Source of the DNA: Undibacterium sp. YM2
Lineage (GTDB): Bacteria > Pseudomonadota > Gammaproteobacteria > Burkholderiales > Burkholderiaceae_D
Length of the DNA: 64,000 nucleotides
Assembly (NCBI RefSeq): GCF_009937975.1
Contig: NZ_AP018441.1
Coordinates: 6,386,001 to 6,450,000, forward strand
Reading direction: 5' to 3'
Positions 1 to 8,426 of this stretch are shown here, in pieces (within the stretch, counting starts at the first letter, position 1; every line of letters begins with the position of its first letter). The notes under the pieces are model-generated. The model saw only the letters and a program-made list of their open reading frames with translations, searched no databases and was not told where the DNA came from. Made by a program: the position numbers and the translations under genes.

Positions 1-3000
1 AGGAGATTCTGGTCCAGTTGCTGGTGCGTGATATAGCCATGCACCCATTCACTGGCGAGTTGCCAGCGTGCATGCAAAGCCAGGGTTTGCTCTTGCCACG
101 GCAGGGGATGGCATTTCTGGTCAGATGCTGCAATATACCCTGCATGATGTCATTAGCAGCGCGGCTGCATATCCATTCATGTGCTGTTGCGCGTTTAACG
201 CCACCAGCATCCTGACCTAGTTCATCGAGCAAATAGCTGGCTGCTTCTTCCATTAACATGGACATGGATTCTGTGTCTGCTTCCATGCAGTGACTGAAAT
301 CCAGATGCTGTTGTTGCAGATATTTTTGCAGGGCTTGCTGTTGTTCAACGGCGAGCTGGCGTAACAGGCGGCCATTGCCAAATTGCTTGCTCATCAGTTC
401 AGCCTGCTCAGCCTGATGCTTCAAAGTCTGCGCTGCCACTTGCAGGCTGGGGGTGATGCTCAGATGTTGCCAGTACAGCACAGCGACTGCCCTTGCCAGC
501 GGCTTGTAGCGCAATAGCCCGGCATTCTCCACCATGGGCACCAGATTGCGCAGGATAGCGCTGGCATCCTGATCATGCACACCTTTTTGATAGCCTTCCT
601 GAAAACGTGCTGCAGCAAAGCGCCGCACCAGGGTATCAAGTATTGCGGTATCAGTCTGTACGGCAGCCTCCAGCAATTCTTGCCATTTGCCATTGCCTGC
701 CTCTGCACGGGAACTCTCCATGATTTGATAAGCAAGGTATTCGGCGCGATAAACTTGCGGGGATTCTGACAGTATCTCCAGCCCCCAATAAGGTCGCAAT
801 GCTTCAATGCGCGCATCTTCAACCGCACAGAAATAATCTGTGCCGCTGATGTGGTAAGACAGCTTGTCTTGTCTGGCGATAATGGTCAGGTCCAGCAATT
901 GCTGGTTGACGGTAAATGCATGGCGGCCCAGGCGTATGGTATTGCCAGTCACCAGCTCACTGCGGTCACGCAAGGAACGCTGGGCTTGTTCACGTATGCT
1001 CTTGAGTTGCCCTGCCAAATCATCAGCCGCAACCTGATTACCCAGCTTGCGCAATTCTTCTATGCTCGCCCTGAGTTTATTGAGCAGGGAATCAGAGGCA
1101 AAATAAGCCTCCATTTGCGCCTGCTCCTGGAACTGCGTCAGGCGCTTGGGGATGCCGGCCAAAATACGGCGTGCTGCCTCCATGATGGCCTGGGCGCGGC
1201 GTGAACGGGCATCGTTCAGGATTTGTTTCTTGCCTTCAAAAGTTTCGTATACCGATTCGCGTTTGTGAGCGATTTCTGTCAGATATTCATCCTGTTCGGC
1301 AAAACGACCTTCCAGTTCTTCCAGTTGCGCCAGCAAACGGGTTAGCAATTCATCACAACGTTCAGGCGTAGCGGCCTGCTCCAGCGCGCTGTCTACCGAT
1401 TGAGCAAACAGCTTTAATTGCGCCGCAAATTCGGCAGCAGATTCACCCTGTGACAACTGCTTGCGACGCAAGCGTGCCTCTGCCCGCAGTTTATTCAGTT
1501 CAGCATAGATACCGGATATCGTATCCAGTATCCTGGTGCGCAAACTGGCGTCCCCAACCGCCAGTGTCCCCAGCAATTCTGTCAAGCCATCGAGATTGTG
1601 CGCGTGCTTGTCCAAAGCTTCGTAGACGGGTGCCAGTTCTGCCGTGGTTTGCAGGCTGCCCAGTTGGCTGCTGAATTTGGCAACTTCTTCATGGATTTTT
1701 ACAAAGGCATCGTCGCGTGACAAGAATTGCACGGTGCGCTCTGCTACCCGTTTTTCTTCAGTTGCCAGTTCATCGTCAAGTGCATGCAGGCGCGCCACAT
1801 CCATATAACGCTGCTCTTTGAGCCCGGTCAATTGCCCGCGCAGCAAGCGTATCTGGTCCAGCGCGGTGATGAAATCACCGGGCGCATGCCATAAGCGGCT
1901 GGCGGTTTCTGTCAGCAACTGCTTTTGGGCAAACTCCGTTTGCTGCAAGGTTTTTCTGGCCTGGCTTTGTATGGCCGCTACCTTGTCAAACTCATCCAGG
2001 GTGGCGCGTGCCACTTCTATCAGGCTCTGTACATCCTTGCCGATTTCCCGGGCTTGTTCTGCACTCAGCCAATAATAGGCATCGATCAGATGCCGTGCTT
2101 GTTTGGCGATTGCTTCATAGACAAAGCGACTGGGCAGTTTCGCATTGCTGCTACCGTCCTGTTCACGCACTGACTTGGCCAGCGAATACAGTTCAGACAA
2201 ACCGCGTACCAGCTCGCGGTTACCTATCTTGCCAAAGAAACTTTGACGCGGGGCCTGCCTGGCGGCATGATCCTCGCTGAGGAAAGGCGTCTGCCATAAT
2301 TGCATCGCATGGTTGCGGGTAGGCTCGTCGCTCTCGGCAGTAAACAACATCATGCGCCCGTCGCCATAGCGGGCATAACCTTGCGCCAGCAGGGGCTGTT
2401 CCAGTGATTTGTTGATGAGGTTATAGGTCAGCAAGACATAAATGCCCGGTTCAACGCCATAAAACACGTACAAGACATCTTCACCATTGGGTGACAGGAC
2501 ACGGCGCTTGAATTGCAAGTCTGTCGGCAAGTCACTGAACAGGCGATGTTCGCCGCTTTGCAGTATGTAACCACCAGGAAAAACGATGCCGTGGTCTTCT
2601 GGCAATTGCACGCAAGACCTGCCTATCGCATCCACTCTTAGCACTTGCTGGGTGCGGCGCACATACACCAGATAACGGCTCTGGGTTTCGCGGTAAGGCT
2701 TTACCCGCAACAGTATCAACTCACCTACTGCTGCGTAGGCGATCTCCGCATCATTCAAGGACTGGTTGGCATCTTCCGCCGGTTCGGCGTAGATACCCAG
2801 GCCTGTGTCAGTATTATTTTCTATCTTGACGGTGAGGTCGCCGCCTATGGATTCGACAAACAGGGTATCAAGAATATTGACATGGGAATGCTTGCCTATG
2901 ACATGCTGTTCACGGGTGGCCGACAGCCATTCAAAATCATGGGCGGGTGGCAGGGCAATATCTCTTTCACCCCGGTTATCGATATAGCTGACGGTGCCAT

Positions 3001-3622
3001 CATCTTTTATCTGCCAGCGAAACACGCGAATATCCGACATGCGTTCGCCGATCTTGAAGGCAGCCAGCAATTTTCCCAGGTGCACACGCAGTTGCACCAG
3101 TTGGGCATTTTTATAATAGCTGTAGAGTTCCCTGAACTCATTCAGGAAGCGCGTATCGCTGAGGAAGGTATCCTCCAGCTTCACCGGTTCCAGCTCATGC
3201 TGCCCGCTGCTATTATCCAGGCGATACAGGGCAAACACATCTTCAACCCGGGTCTCTTGCCGCAGGCCGATGAAGACGTTGTAACCCAGCACCAGGATGT
3301 CGCCAACCAGGACCAGGTCGCGCGATACGCAATTATTTTCAGTGCGCGCACGCGTGCGTGCCAGCAGGCTCATCTCGTCACGGCCAAACTCTTCCAGCCT
3401 GGCACTATTGAGCAACGCCGCCTTGTCGGATATCAGCTTGCCTTGATTATTAAGCCGCTGACGCAGCAAATCAAAACTGCCGGAATGCTCACCAGCAGCA
3501 ACTTGCTGATTTGATTCATCAACTGAAGCATTGCTGCTTGTACTACTTTGTGTATTGCTGGGTGCGGCGTGCTCAGGCATTGCGTTCATTGCTGGGTTTT
3601 CCGTTTGTTTTTTCGTTTGCAT
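1..3622 (-). CDS. DUF3686-type DNA repair ATPase, C-terminus beyond left edge, frameshifted near position 105
   Basis: Long minus-strand reading frame open from ATG 3622 (alternative ATG at 3589, in frame and with a better GGAAAA-like ribosome site) to about position 107; the coding frame then continues one base shifted to the edge. N-terminal part reads as the family of very large (about 1,600-1,700 aa) proteins annotated as ATPases involved in DNA repair (DUF3686). The AAA+ module lies at the C-terminus in that family, so Walker motifs would be outside the window and I do not see them here. The visible ~1,200 residues are rich in helical, Gln/Leu/Glu-heavy segments. It is the last visible gene of the PspA/flotillin operon, 85 bp after yqiK. 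At 104-107 a GGGG run (CCCC in the gene) is where the frame changes; restoring one C gives a continuous natural sequence (…TRNAIPLPWQEQ…). Family call moderately sure, biochemical function unknown. Confidence 0.7.
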   Translation of the reverse strand, partial: MQTKKQTENPAMNAMPEHAAPSNTQSSTSSNASVDESNQQVAAGEHSGSFDLLRQRLNNQGKLISDKAALLNSARLEEFGRDEMSLLARTRARTENNCVSRDLVLVGDILVLGYNVFIGLRQETRVEDVFALYRLDNSSGQHELEPVKLEDTFLSDTRFLNEFRELYSYYKNAQLVQLRVHLGKLLAAFKIGERMSDIRVFRWQIKDDGTVSYIDNRGERDIALPPAHDFEWLSATREQHVIGKHSHVNILDTLFVESIGGDLTVKIENNTDTGLGIYAEPAEDANQSLNDAEIAYAAVGELILLRVKPYRETQSRYLVYVRRTQQVLRVDAIGRSCVQLPEDHGIVFPGGYILQSGEHRLFSDLPTDLQFKRRVLSPNGEDVLYVFYGVEPGIYVLLTYNLINKSLEQPLLAQGYARYGDGRMMLFTAESDEPTRNHAMQLWQTPFLSEDHAARQAPRQSFFGKIGNRELVRGLSELYSLAKSVREQDGSSNAKLPSRFVYEAIAKQARHLIDAYYWLSAEQAREIGKDVQSLIEVARATLDEFDKVAAIQSQARKTLQQTEFAQKQLLTETASRLWHAPGDFITALDQIRLLRGQLTGLKEQRYMDVARLHALDDELATEEKRVAERTVQFLSRDDAFVKIHEEVAKFSSQLGSLQTTAELAPVYEALDKHAHNLDGLTELLGTLAVGDASLRTRILDTISGIYAELNKLRAEARLRRKQLSQGESAAEFAAQLKLFAQSVDSALEQAATPERCDELLTRLLAQLEELEGRFAEQDEYLTEIAHKRESVYETFEGKKQILNDARSRRAQAIMEAARRILAGIPKRLTQFQEQAQMEAYFASDSLLNKLRASIEELRKLGNQVAADDLAGQLKSIREQAQRSLRDRSELVTGNTIRLGRHAFTVNQQLLDLTIIARQDKLSYHISGTDYFCAVEDARIEALRPYWGLEILSESPQVYRAEYLAYQIMESSRAEAGNGKWQELLEAAVQTDTAILDTLVRRFAAARFQEGYQKGVHDQDASAILRNLVPMVENAGLLRYKPLARAVAVLYWQHLSITPSLQVAAQTLKHQAEQAELMSKQFGNGRLLRQLAVEQQQALQKYLQQQHLDFSHCMEADTESMSMLMEEAASYLLDELGQDAGGVKRATAHEWICSRAANDIMQGILQHLTRNAIPCRGKSKPWLCMHAGNSPVNGCMAISRTSNWTRIS

Positions 3623-3707
3623 ATCAGGCAGTCATCAGCAACTGCATTGACGCGAAGAAAAGTGCAAGCCTGCACCTTTCTCCGGGAATAAAGTCATGCA
3701 AATTTTC

Positions 3708-5906
3708 TTATGGCAAAACTTTCTCTGCACCCTCTGCGCCCTTGCCCAGACTGTTGATCAGCGTGTGCAGTGCACTTCTCTGTTGCGCCGTACCCTGTGT
3801 ATTCACTCTGGTCAGGAAAGCAGACAAGGACAGGTTTTGCAATTCAGCAGATGAACCACCCAATGCACCTACCAGATCACGCAAATCATGCACCATGTCG
3901 CGTTCGCCACTCAGGTGATTTTTCAAGCCAACCTGCAGGGTTTTACTCTTCTGTATCGTACCGTCTATACCTTTGCCTATCGCCAGGGCATTGACGAAGC
4001 GGTCGAAGTAATCGCCCTCGCCACCAACGATATCAATATTGGCATTTTGCAGCGCCTTGCCGAGTACGTCAGCCTGGTCTTTGGCAATATGTGTCTGCGC
4101 GTCCAGACCTTTCATGATTTGCTGGTTGGAGATTTCCAGTTGCATACGGAATTCTTCATGAGCGCGGGTTTCATCACTCATGGCGGCCATGGCTTCAAAT
4201 TTCTGACGCAGGCCTTTGGACTCTGCTTCAAAGCGGGTTTGTATGACGTGGGCTTCCGCATCACCATGGGTGACTGTTGCGCTGGCATCTGCCGTTTTGA
4301 CGTTTGCCGCAGCCAAGCCCATTTGCTCATGGCCCTGAGCTTCAGCCTGCATATGCAAGCGCAGGGATTCTGCGTCTGCTGCACCCTGTTTGGCAGTTGC
4401 TTCGGCACCGGCAATGCGTACATTGGCTTCTGCACGTCCCAGTTGCTCTTTGCCCTTGGCTTCCGCTTCCATTTGCATGCGGGTTGATTCTGCCTGTGCT
4501 GCACCCTGCTTCAGGATGGCTTCAGAGGCAGCGATCCTGACTTTGGCGTCGGCCAGGCCAGGTGCGGCCAGTTCTGCTTCACGGCCTTCGGCTTCGCGTT
4601 TTTTGGATTCGGCTGCTTTCTCTGCAACTTTCAATGCTGCATCGGCCAGTGTCAGATCTTGTGCTGCCCTGTGTTTGGCGGAGCGCTCTTCTGCTTCTGC
4701 TGCTTTGACAGTCAGCACCATTTTTTCTTCGGCACTGGCTTCTGCAGTGATTACCACACTCTTCTTCTGACGGTCAGCTTCTGCGACTACACGTACTTCC
4801 TTGATGGCCTCTTCCTGTTCGGCGACTGTGCGTTCCACCACGATGCGTTCACGGATAACGTCGGCAATCGCTTTCTTCTGGATTTCTATGGCTTTTTCTT
4901 TTTCTATGGATTGCAGCGCGACTTCTCTTTCCCTGTCGACGATTTCCAGTTGACGGGCCCTTGTCACACGCTCTTCTTCAATCGCAACTGCACGCTTGCG
5001 ATTGTTTTCTGCCACTTCTTTTTCACGCATGGTATTTTCTTGCTGCACCAGTACGATCTGTTCAGATTGCAAACGTGCCAATTCAGATTTGGCATGTTCT
5101 TCAGCCTGGACTTTCTGGGTCTCGGCCTGCTCACGCGCACGTACCGATCCTATTTCACGCCCCTGACGTGATTCAGCATCAGATTGCTGGCGTTCAAGTT
5201 CGAGTATGGCTTCGCGGGTTTCCACGTTCTTTTTCTTGATGCGCATTTCTTCATCACGCTTCAATTCATTGGTGCGTATACTTTCTATCGCGGTCAGCTC
5301 AGTGATTTTTTTGATACCCTGGGCATCGAGGATATTGTGGGCATCCATTTTATCCAGCGATGTTTGCTCGATATAATCAATCGCCGCATCTTCGAGCACA
5401 TAGCCAGACAGGTCATCACCAATCTGGCGAATGATTTCATCACGGAAGCGATTGCGCGCCTGATACAGATCAACAAAGTCCATGGACTTGCCAACGGTCT
5501 TGAGTGCTTCTGCAAACTTGGCGGCGAACAGGCTTTCCAGCGTGTCCTGGTGCGAGGCACGTGCGCAGCCTACCGCTTGTGCGACCTTCAACACGTCCTG
5601 CGCGGTCTTGTTGACGCGGATAAAAAAAGTGACCTTGATGTCGGCACGGATATTATCCATGCAGATCAAGCCATCCTTACCCATCCTGGCGATTTCTATG
5701 GTCTTCAGAGAAATCTCCATGAGTTCTTTTTTATGGATGATGGGATAAACAATGCCACCAGTGAAAGTGACATCCGGCTCTGCCCTGAGAGTATTGATAA
5801 TCATCGCATGGCCCTGTTCCACCTTGTGGTAGAACTTGGCGAACATCGCCAGTGCACCGAGTAACACAATAACGCCGAAGCCAATTGCGAGCAGCATGAT
5901 GTCCAT
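3708..5906 (-). CDS. yqiK: Flotillin/band-7 (SPFH) membrane scaffold protein, YqiK-like
   Basis: 732 aa. One N-terminal transmembrane helix (about residues 3-23), then an SPFH/band-7 domain (about 25-200, with the GGIVYPIIHKKELMEISLKTIEI core) and a very long charged Glu/Ala/Lys/Arg coiled coil (about 200-600) typical of flotillins, which oligomerise into membrane microdomains. The C-terminal ~100 residues are a less repetitive tail. E. coli YqiK is about 550 aa, so this copy has a longer coiled coil. Start at 5906 is preceded by AAAGGAA. It lies 35 bp after yqiJ and 85 bp before the giant ATPase, all on the minus strand, so one transcript is likely. Internal segments around 480-560 repeat an (A/E)xAxGxEQxGxAxANV-type unit two to three times. 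Function as stress-responsive membrane scaffold is from the family; the partnership is inferred from synteny. Confidence 0.9.
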   Translation of the reverse strand: MDIMLLAIGFGVIVLLGALAMFAKFYHKVEQGHAMIINTLRAEPDVTFTGGIVYPIIHKKELMEISLKTIEIARMGKDGLICMDNIRADIKVTFFIRVNKTAQDVLKVAQAVGCARASHQDTLESLFAAKFAEALKTVGKSMDFVDLYQARNRFRDEIIRQIGDDLSGYVLEDAAIDYIEQTSLDKMDAHNILDAQGIKKITELTAIESIRTNELKRDEEMRIKKKNVETREAILELERQQSDAESRQGREIGSVRAREQAETQKVQAEEHAKSELARLQSEQIVLVQQENTMREKEVAENNRKRAVAIEEERVTRARQLEIVDREREVALQSIEKEKAIEIQKKAIADVIRERIVVERTVAEQEEAIKEVRVVAEADRQKKSVVITAEASAEEKMVLTVKAAEAEERSAKHRAAQDLTLADAALKVAEKAAESKKREAEGREAELAAPGLADAKVRIAASEAILKQGAAQAESTRMQMEAEAKGKEQLGRAEANVRIAGAEATAKQGAADAESLRLHMQAEAQGHEQMGLAAANVKTADASATVTHGDAEAHVIQTRFEAESKGLRQKFEAMAAMSDETRAHEEFRMQLEISNQQIMKGLDAQTHIAKDQADVLGKALQNANIDIVGGEGDYFDRFVNALAIGKGIDGTIQKSKTLQVGLKNHLSGERDMVHDLRDLVGALGGSSAELQNLSLSAFLTRVNTQGTAQQRSALHTLINSLGKGAEGAEKVLP

Positions 5907-5941
5907 GAAATTCCTTTGTTTGTCTTTTGGTAAATTTAAAA

Positions 5942-6622
5942 TTAAATCTGCTCGGTAAGAGCACTTACTTCGTACTGCTGATTGCCGTCGTTATAAGCAA
6001 GCACGACTGCGACTGAATTCTTTTTCAAGCTATTGGGGCTGGCTGCCCATACCCGGATATTGATGGCGACACCATGATCTTCGATTTCTGCGCGGCCAAA
6101 TTTCTCATCCACGCTTTCTGTCACGATGCGGCAGCTATGACCAATCAGACTATGGTTGTCCCTGGCATAATGACGCACAAACAAACTGCGCATGGGTTTG
6201 ATGAGTCTGGCAGAAATAGGAATGGACAAGGCCATGGCGGCCAGCAGCGTGCCACTACCCGCGACTAATTGCAGCGCAGCCGTTGGCACCAGGGCCAGCA
6301 AATATTGATGTGCCAGTGCCGTGAATAGCCAGGTAAAGAAAATGATGAGGGTCGCGACGATGGAAAAAGGTACGCCACCCAGCCCCATTGCTACCAGATA
6401 TCCCGCCACGGTATGCAGGTCGGCACTGTCACCATCTGCATGAACATCATGATGGCCAAGATCATGGTGACCAAGGTGCAGGTCATGGCCACCACCAGCA
6501 TCGAGGTGATGACCAAAATCAACCAGGCCGAAGATGGAGAGCAGCCAGTACACTACAAGTACACCCATCAGCACACTGGGTATTGAGGTTGGAAAGCTGC
6601 TCAGCAACTGCCAGATATTCAT
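5942..6622 (-). CDS. yqiJ: YqiJ-like OB-fold inner-membrane protein with His-rich loop
   Basis: 226 aa. Hydrophobic helices near residues 15-35, 72-97 and 102-132 and a soluble C-terminal part (about 145-226) that fits the NfeD-like OB-fold domain of YqiJ proteins, which are paired with YqiK flotillins as NfeD is with other SPFH proteins. Between the first two helices (about 38-66) there is a loop with about ten His and several Asp residues (for example GGGHDLHLGHHDLGHH), a plausible metal-binding patch. Start ATG 6622 follows AGGGAAAATTC. It sits 35 bp upstream of yqiK and 97 bp after the small gene at 6720. Identification rests on the topology, the C-terminal domain and its neighbour rather than on alignment. 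Confidence 0.8.
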   Translation of the reverse strand: MNIWQLLSSFPTSIPSVLMGVLVVYWLLSIFGLVDFGHHLDAGGGHDLHLGHHDLGHHDVHADGDSADLHTVAGYLVAMGLGGVPFSIVATLIIFFTWLFTALAHQYLLALVPTAALQLVAGSGTLLAAMALSIPISARLIKPMRSLFVRHYARDNHSLIGHSCRIVTESVDEKFGRAEIEDHGVAINIRVWAASPNSLKKNSVAVVLAYNDGNQQYEVSALTEQI

Positions 6623-6719
6623 GAATTTTCCCTGTCTGTTATTTTTGTTGATATAAGCCGCATCGGCCAGTTCTTAAGTAAGCACCGGGGTGATCGTAAC
6701 AGGCTCCATCATGTCAGGA

Positions 6720-7049
6720 TTATTTTTTTGTAAAATTGATCAACTCCTGATTCAGGCGCTCTTTGATCGCGCGCTTGTCTTCCAGATCTATGCCGAAGCG
6801 CTCCGCCAGCATGACGTAGTCAGCATCACTCAAAGTGACCGTCAGACGCGGCCTGACAGGCTTGCTGTTATAGGGCAAACCCAGTATCAGGCGTATCTGG
6901 TCTGAAGGTGATAACTGGTTGTCGAAGGCGGCGCGGCGCACAGCTTCTATAACCTGTTTTTCAACATCAAACGCCACCTGCACCGCACGCAGGGCAGCGT
7001 CAGAACTAGTCCAGCTTGACGATGTTTTGACCATGTGATTCTCAGGCAT
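6720..7049 (-). CDS. Small uncharacterised protein of the PspA-flotillin operon
   Basis: 109 aa, unrecognised. No signal peptide or membrane helix. The middle shows LSPSDQIRLILGLP followed by RPRLTVTLSDADYVMLAERF. The second piece (a short basic beta-like strand followed by a helix) resembles ribbon-helix-helix DNA-binding proteins, but I would not assert this. The gene lies 22 bp downstream of the PspA gene and 97 bp upstream of yqiJ. Start is 7049, or 7034 (MVKTSSS), which has a better-spaced GAGAA. If it is a DNA-binding protein it would be the natural candidate to act on the paired palindromes at 8290-8330. Confidence 0.65.
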   Translation of the reverse strand: MPENHMVKTSSSWTSSDAALRAVQVAFDVEKQVIEAVRRAAFDNQLSPSDQIRLILGLPYNSKPVRPRLTVTLSDADYVMLAERFGIDLEDKRAIKERLNQELINFTKK

Positions 7050-7071
7050 CTGTCTTATTTAATTGGCGCCA

Positions 7072-7806
7072 TCATTGGCCATCGCTGGTCGCTGGCTTCA
7101 TCATTGCCACTTGCCGTGCACTGAATTTCGCCTGCAACCTGGCCAGAACCAAAGCTTTCTGGTCAGGTACCTGCCCTATGCCCGCAGCCGCCAGTTTCTG
7201 GTCAAGTGCTTTACCGCCCAATTCATTTTCCAGTACATCTGCTGCATGCATCTGGTCTGCCATGTCCTGATGGCGCTGCTTGATACGTTCCAGCGATTCT
7301 TTGGCGCTCATGAGTTTTGAACCACTGGCACCCATGGTCTGGGAAATAGTGGCAGTCGCCTGATATACGCTCTCGGTGGTTTTCGCCATGGCGAGCTGGC
7401 GCACATGTTCACGCAAGCTGGTTTCGGCATTGCGTATCATGTCCTTGAGCTTATTGATGTTTTCTGCGAATTCATTACGTGAGGCATTTTGTTCAGTAAT
7501 CGCAATTTCGAGATGGGCGAGCTTGCCTGCGACTTCTTCAGCCAGCACCAGCTCATTTTTTTGCATGGCCTGCAAAGCCAGCTCTTCATAGCGTGCCAGC
7601 TCTGCCTGCAGGCTTTCAATTTCTCGCGCTGCCTGCATTTCTTTTGCCATTACGGCAGTCAGGTTTTGCTTGGCCCTGGCGACATGCGCTTTCGCTTCGA
7701 CTATCTCTTGCTCATAAATGCTACTGGCATTCTGGTCAACCACGCTTTGCCCGATTTCACGCAAATTGCCTCTGAGCATAGTCAGAATTTTAGAAAAGAC
7801 AGCCAT
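7072..7806 (-). CDS. PspA/IM30 family envelope-stress protein, YjfJ-like
   Basis: 244 aa. Begins MAVFSKILTMLRGNLREIG, the amphipathic N-terminal helix of PspA/IM30/Vipp1 proteins, followed by long coiled-coil helices (about 25-190) such as AKQNLTAVMAKEMQAAREIESLQAELARYE (split by heptads), and a less ordered tail. Family members polymerise on stressed inner membrane and limit proton leakage (known for PspA). Start 7806 follows GGGGA. Only 10 bp separate it from the upstream DUF2170 gene. No pspF, pspB or pspC is nearby, so this is the YjfI-YjfJ type of PspA system rather than the phage-shock operon. Confidence 0.9.
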   Translation of the reverse strand: MAVFSKILTMLRGNLREIGQSVVDQNASSIYEQEIVEAKAHVARAKQNLTAVMAKEMQAAREIESLQAELARYEELALQAMQKNELVLAEEVAGKLAHLEIAITEQNASRNEFAENINKLKDMIRNAETSLREHVRQLAMAKTTESVYQATATISQTMGASGSKLMSAKESLERIKQRHQDMADQMHAADVLENELGGKALDQKLAAAGIGQVPDQKALVLARLQAKFSARQVAMMKPATSDGQ

Positions 7807-7816
7807 GGTAGTCCCC

Positions 7817-8245
7817 TTATTTCAGATATTCAGTGAATACATCTAAAGCTTCAATCGCATTGTCAGCCACCATGGCGACATCGATGGCGATGTCTTCCAC
7901 TGACGCATCATGTGCCAGCGACCCATAAATGACATAGTGCTGTCCTATACGCCCAAAATTGGAAAGGGGGATAGAGATATTCAAATCCATCATGGCTTCC
8001 AGCATTTCTGCGCGGCGCTCTGGCCTGATTTCCTCTTCTGTCCACAGATAACAGATGCAGAGTACCTGACTGGGGGATACGGTGACAAAAACCGGTAGTT
8101 CGGCCTGGCTTTCTATGCTGATGCGCATGACCGGCACACCTTCAGGCTCCGTCACAGGCAATAAGCTGGCACTGACATCCGCCAGACCCATGCGCCGGGA
8201 CAGTATATTTTCTATACCTGCCAGACGCTTCATCAGCTCTTCCAT
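7817..8245 (-). CDS. DUF2170 family protein, YjfI-like
   Basis: 142 aa soluble protein, first gene of the operon. It matches the character of DUF2170/YjfI proteins that precede YjfJ-type PspA in enterobacteria: an N-terminal helix (MEELMKRLAGIENIL), a central beta-rich part (LPVFVTVSPSQVLCICYLW) and an acidic C-terminus. Molecular function is unknown in the family. Start 8245 is preceded by GAGGGAG at good spacing. The promoter with two palindromes lies 45-90 bp upstream. Confidence 0.82.
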   Translation of the reverse strand: MEELMKRLAGIENILSRRMGLADVSASLLPVTEPEGVPVMRISIESQAELPVFVTVSPSQVLCICYLWTEEEIRPERRAEMLEAMMDLNISIPLSNFGRIGQHYVIYGSLAHDASVEDIAIDVAMVADNAIEALDVFTEYLK

Positions 8246-8289
8246 ACAACTCCCTCAGTTCTTTCAGCAATTACAAAAAAAGGATACGA

Positions 8290-8332
8290 GACATATTATG
8301 TCGCATTTTAGGCGCACGACATAAAATGTCAA
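8290..8332 (-). promoter_or_regulatory. Sigma70 promoter with two operator-like palindromes for the PspA-flotillin operon
   Basis: On the minus strand TTGACA (8327-8332) and TAAAAT (8305-8310) are separated by 16 bp, a good -35/-10 pair pointing at the DUF2170 gene. Overlapping this are two perfect palindromes: GACATATTATGTC at 8290-8302 (6-1-6) just downstream of the -10, and GACATAAAATGTC at 8318-8330 (5-3-5) covering part of the -35. They are 28 bp apart start to start and together form a 14-bp inverted repeat with one mismatch. A dimeric repressor bound to both would block RNA polymerase; the regulator is not identified. Confidence 0.65.
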
Positions 8333-8426
8333 GGGAGAAAAGTGAAAATATTTTTATGCTTTTTAAGCAACTATTTAAGCATGAAGCGATGCTGATAAGA
8401 AGACCAGAACTTAACCCGGACTGAAG

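Noticed and set aside
2645..3514. 289-aa plus-strand open frame
   Set aside because: Lies fully antisense to the ATPase gene in a GC-rich frame; no ribosome site and no domain-like sequence.
3888..5864. Several 90-226-aa plus-strand frames antisense to the flotillin gene
   Set aside because: Cys/His/Phe-rich mirror of the Glu/Ala coiled-coil codons; typical shadow frames.
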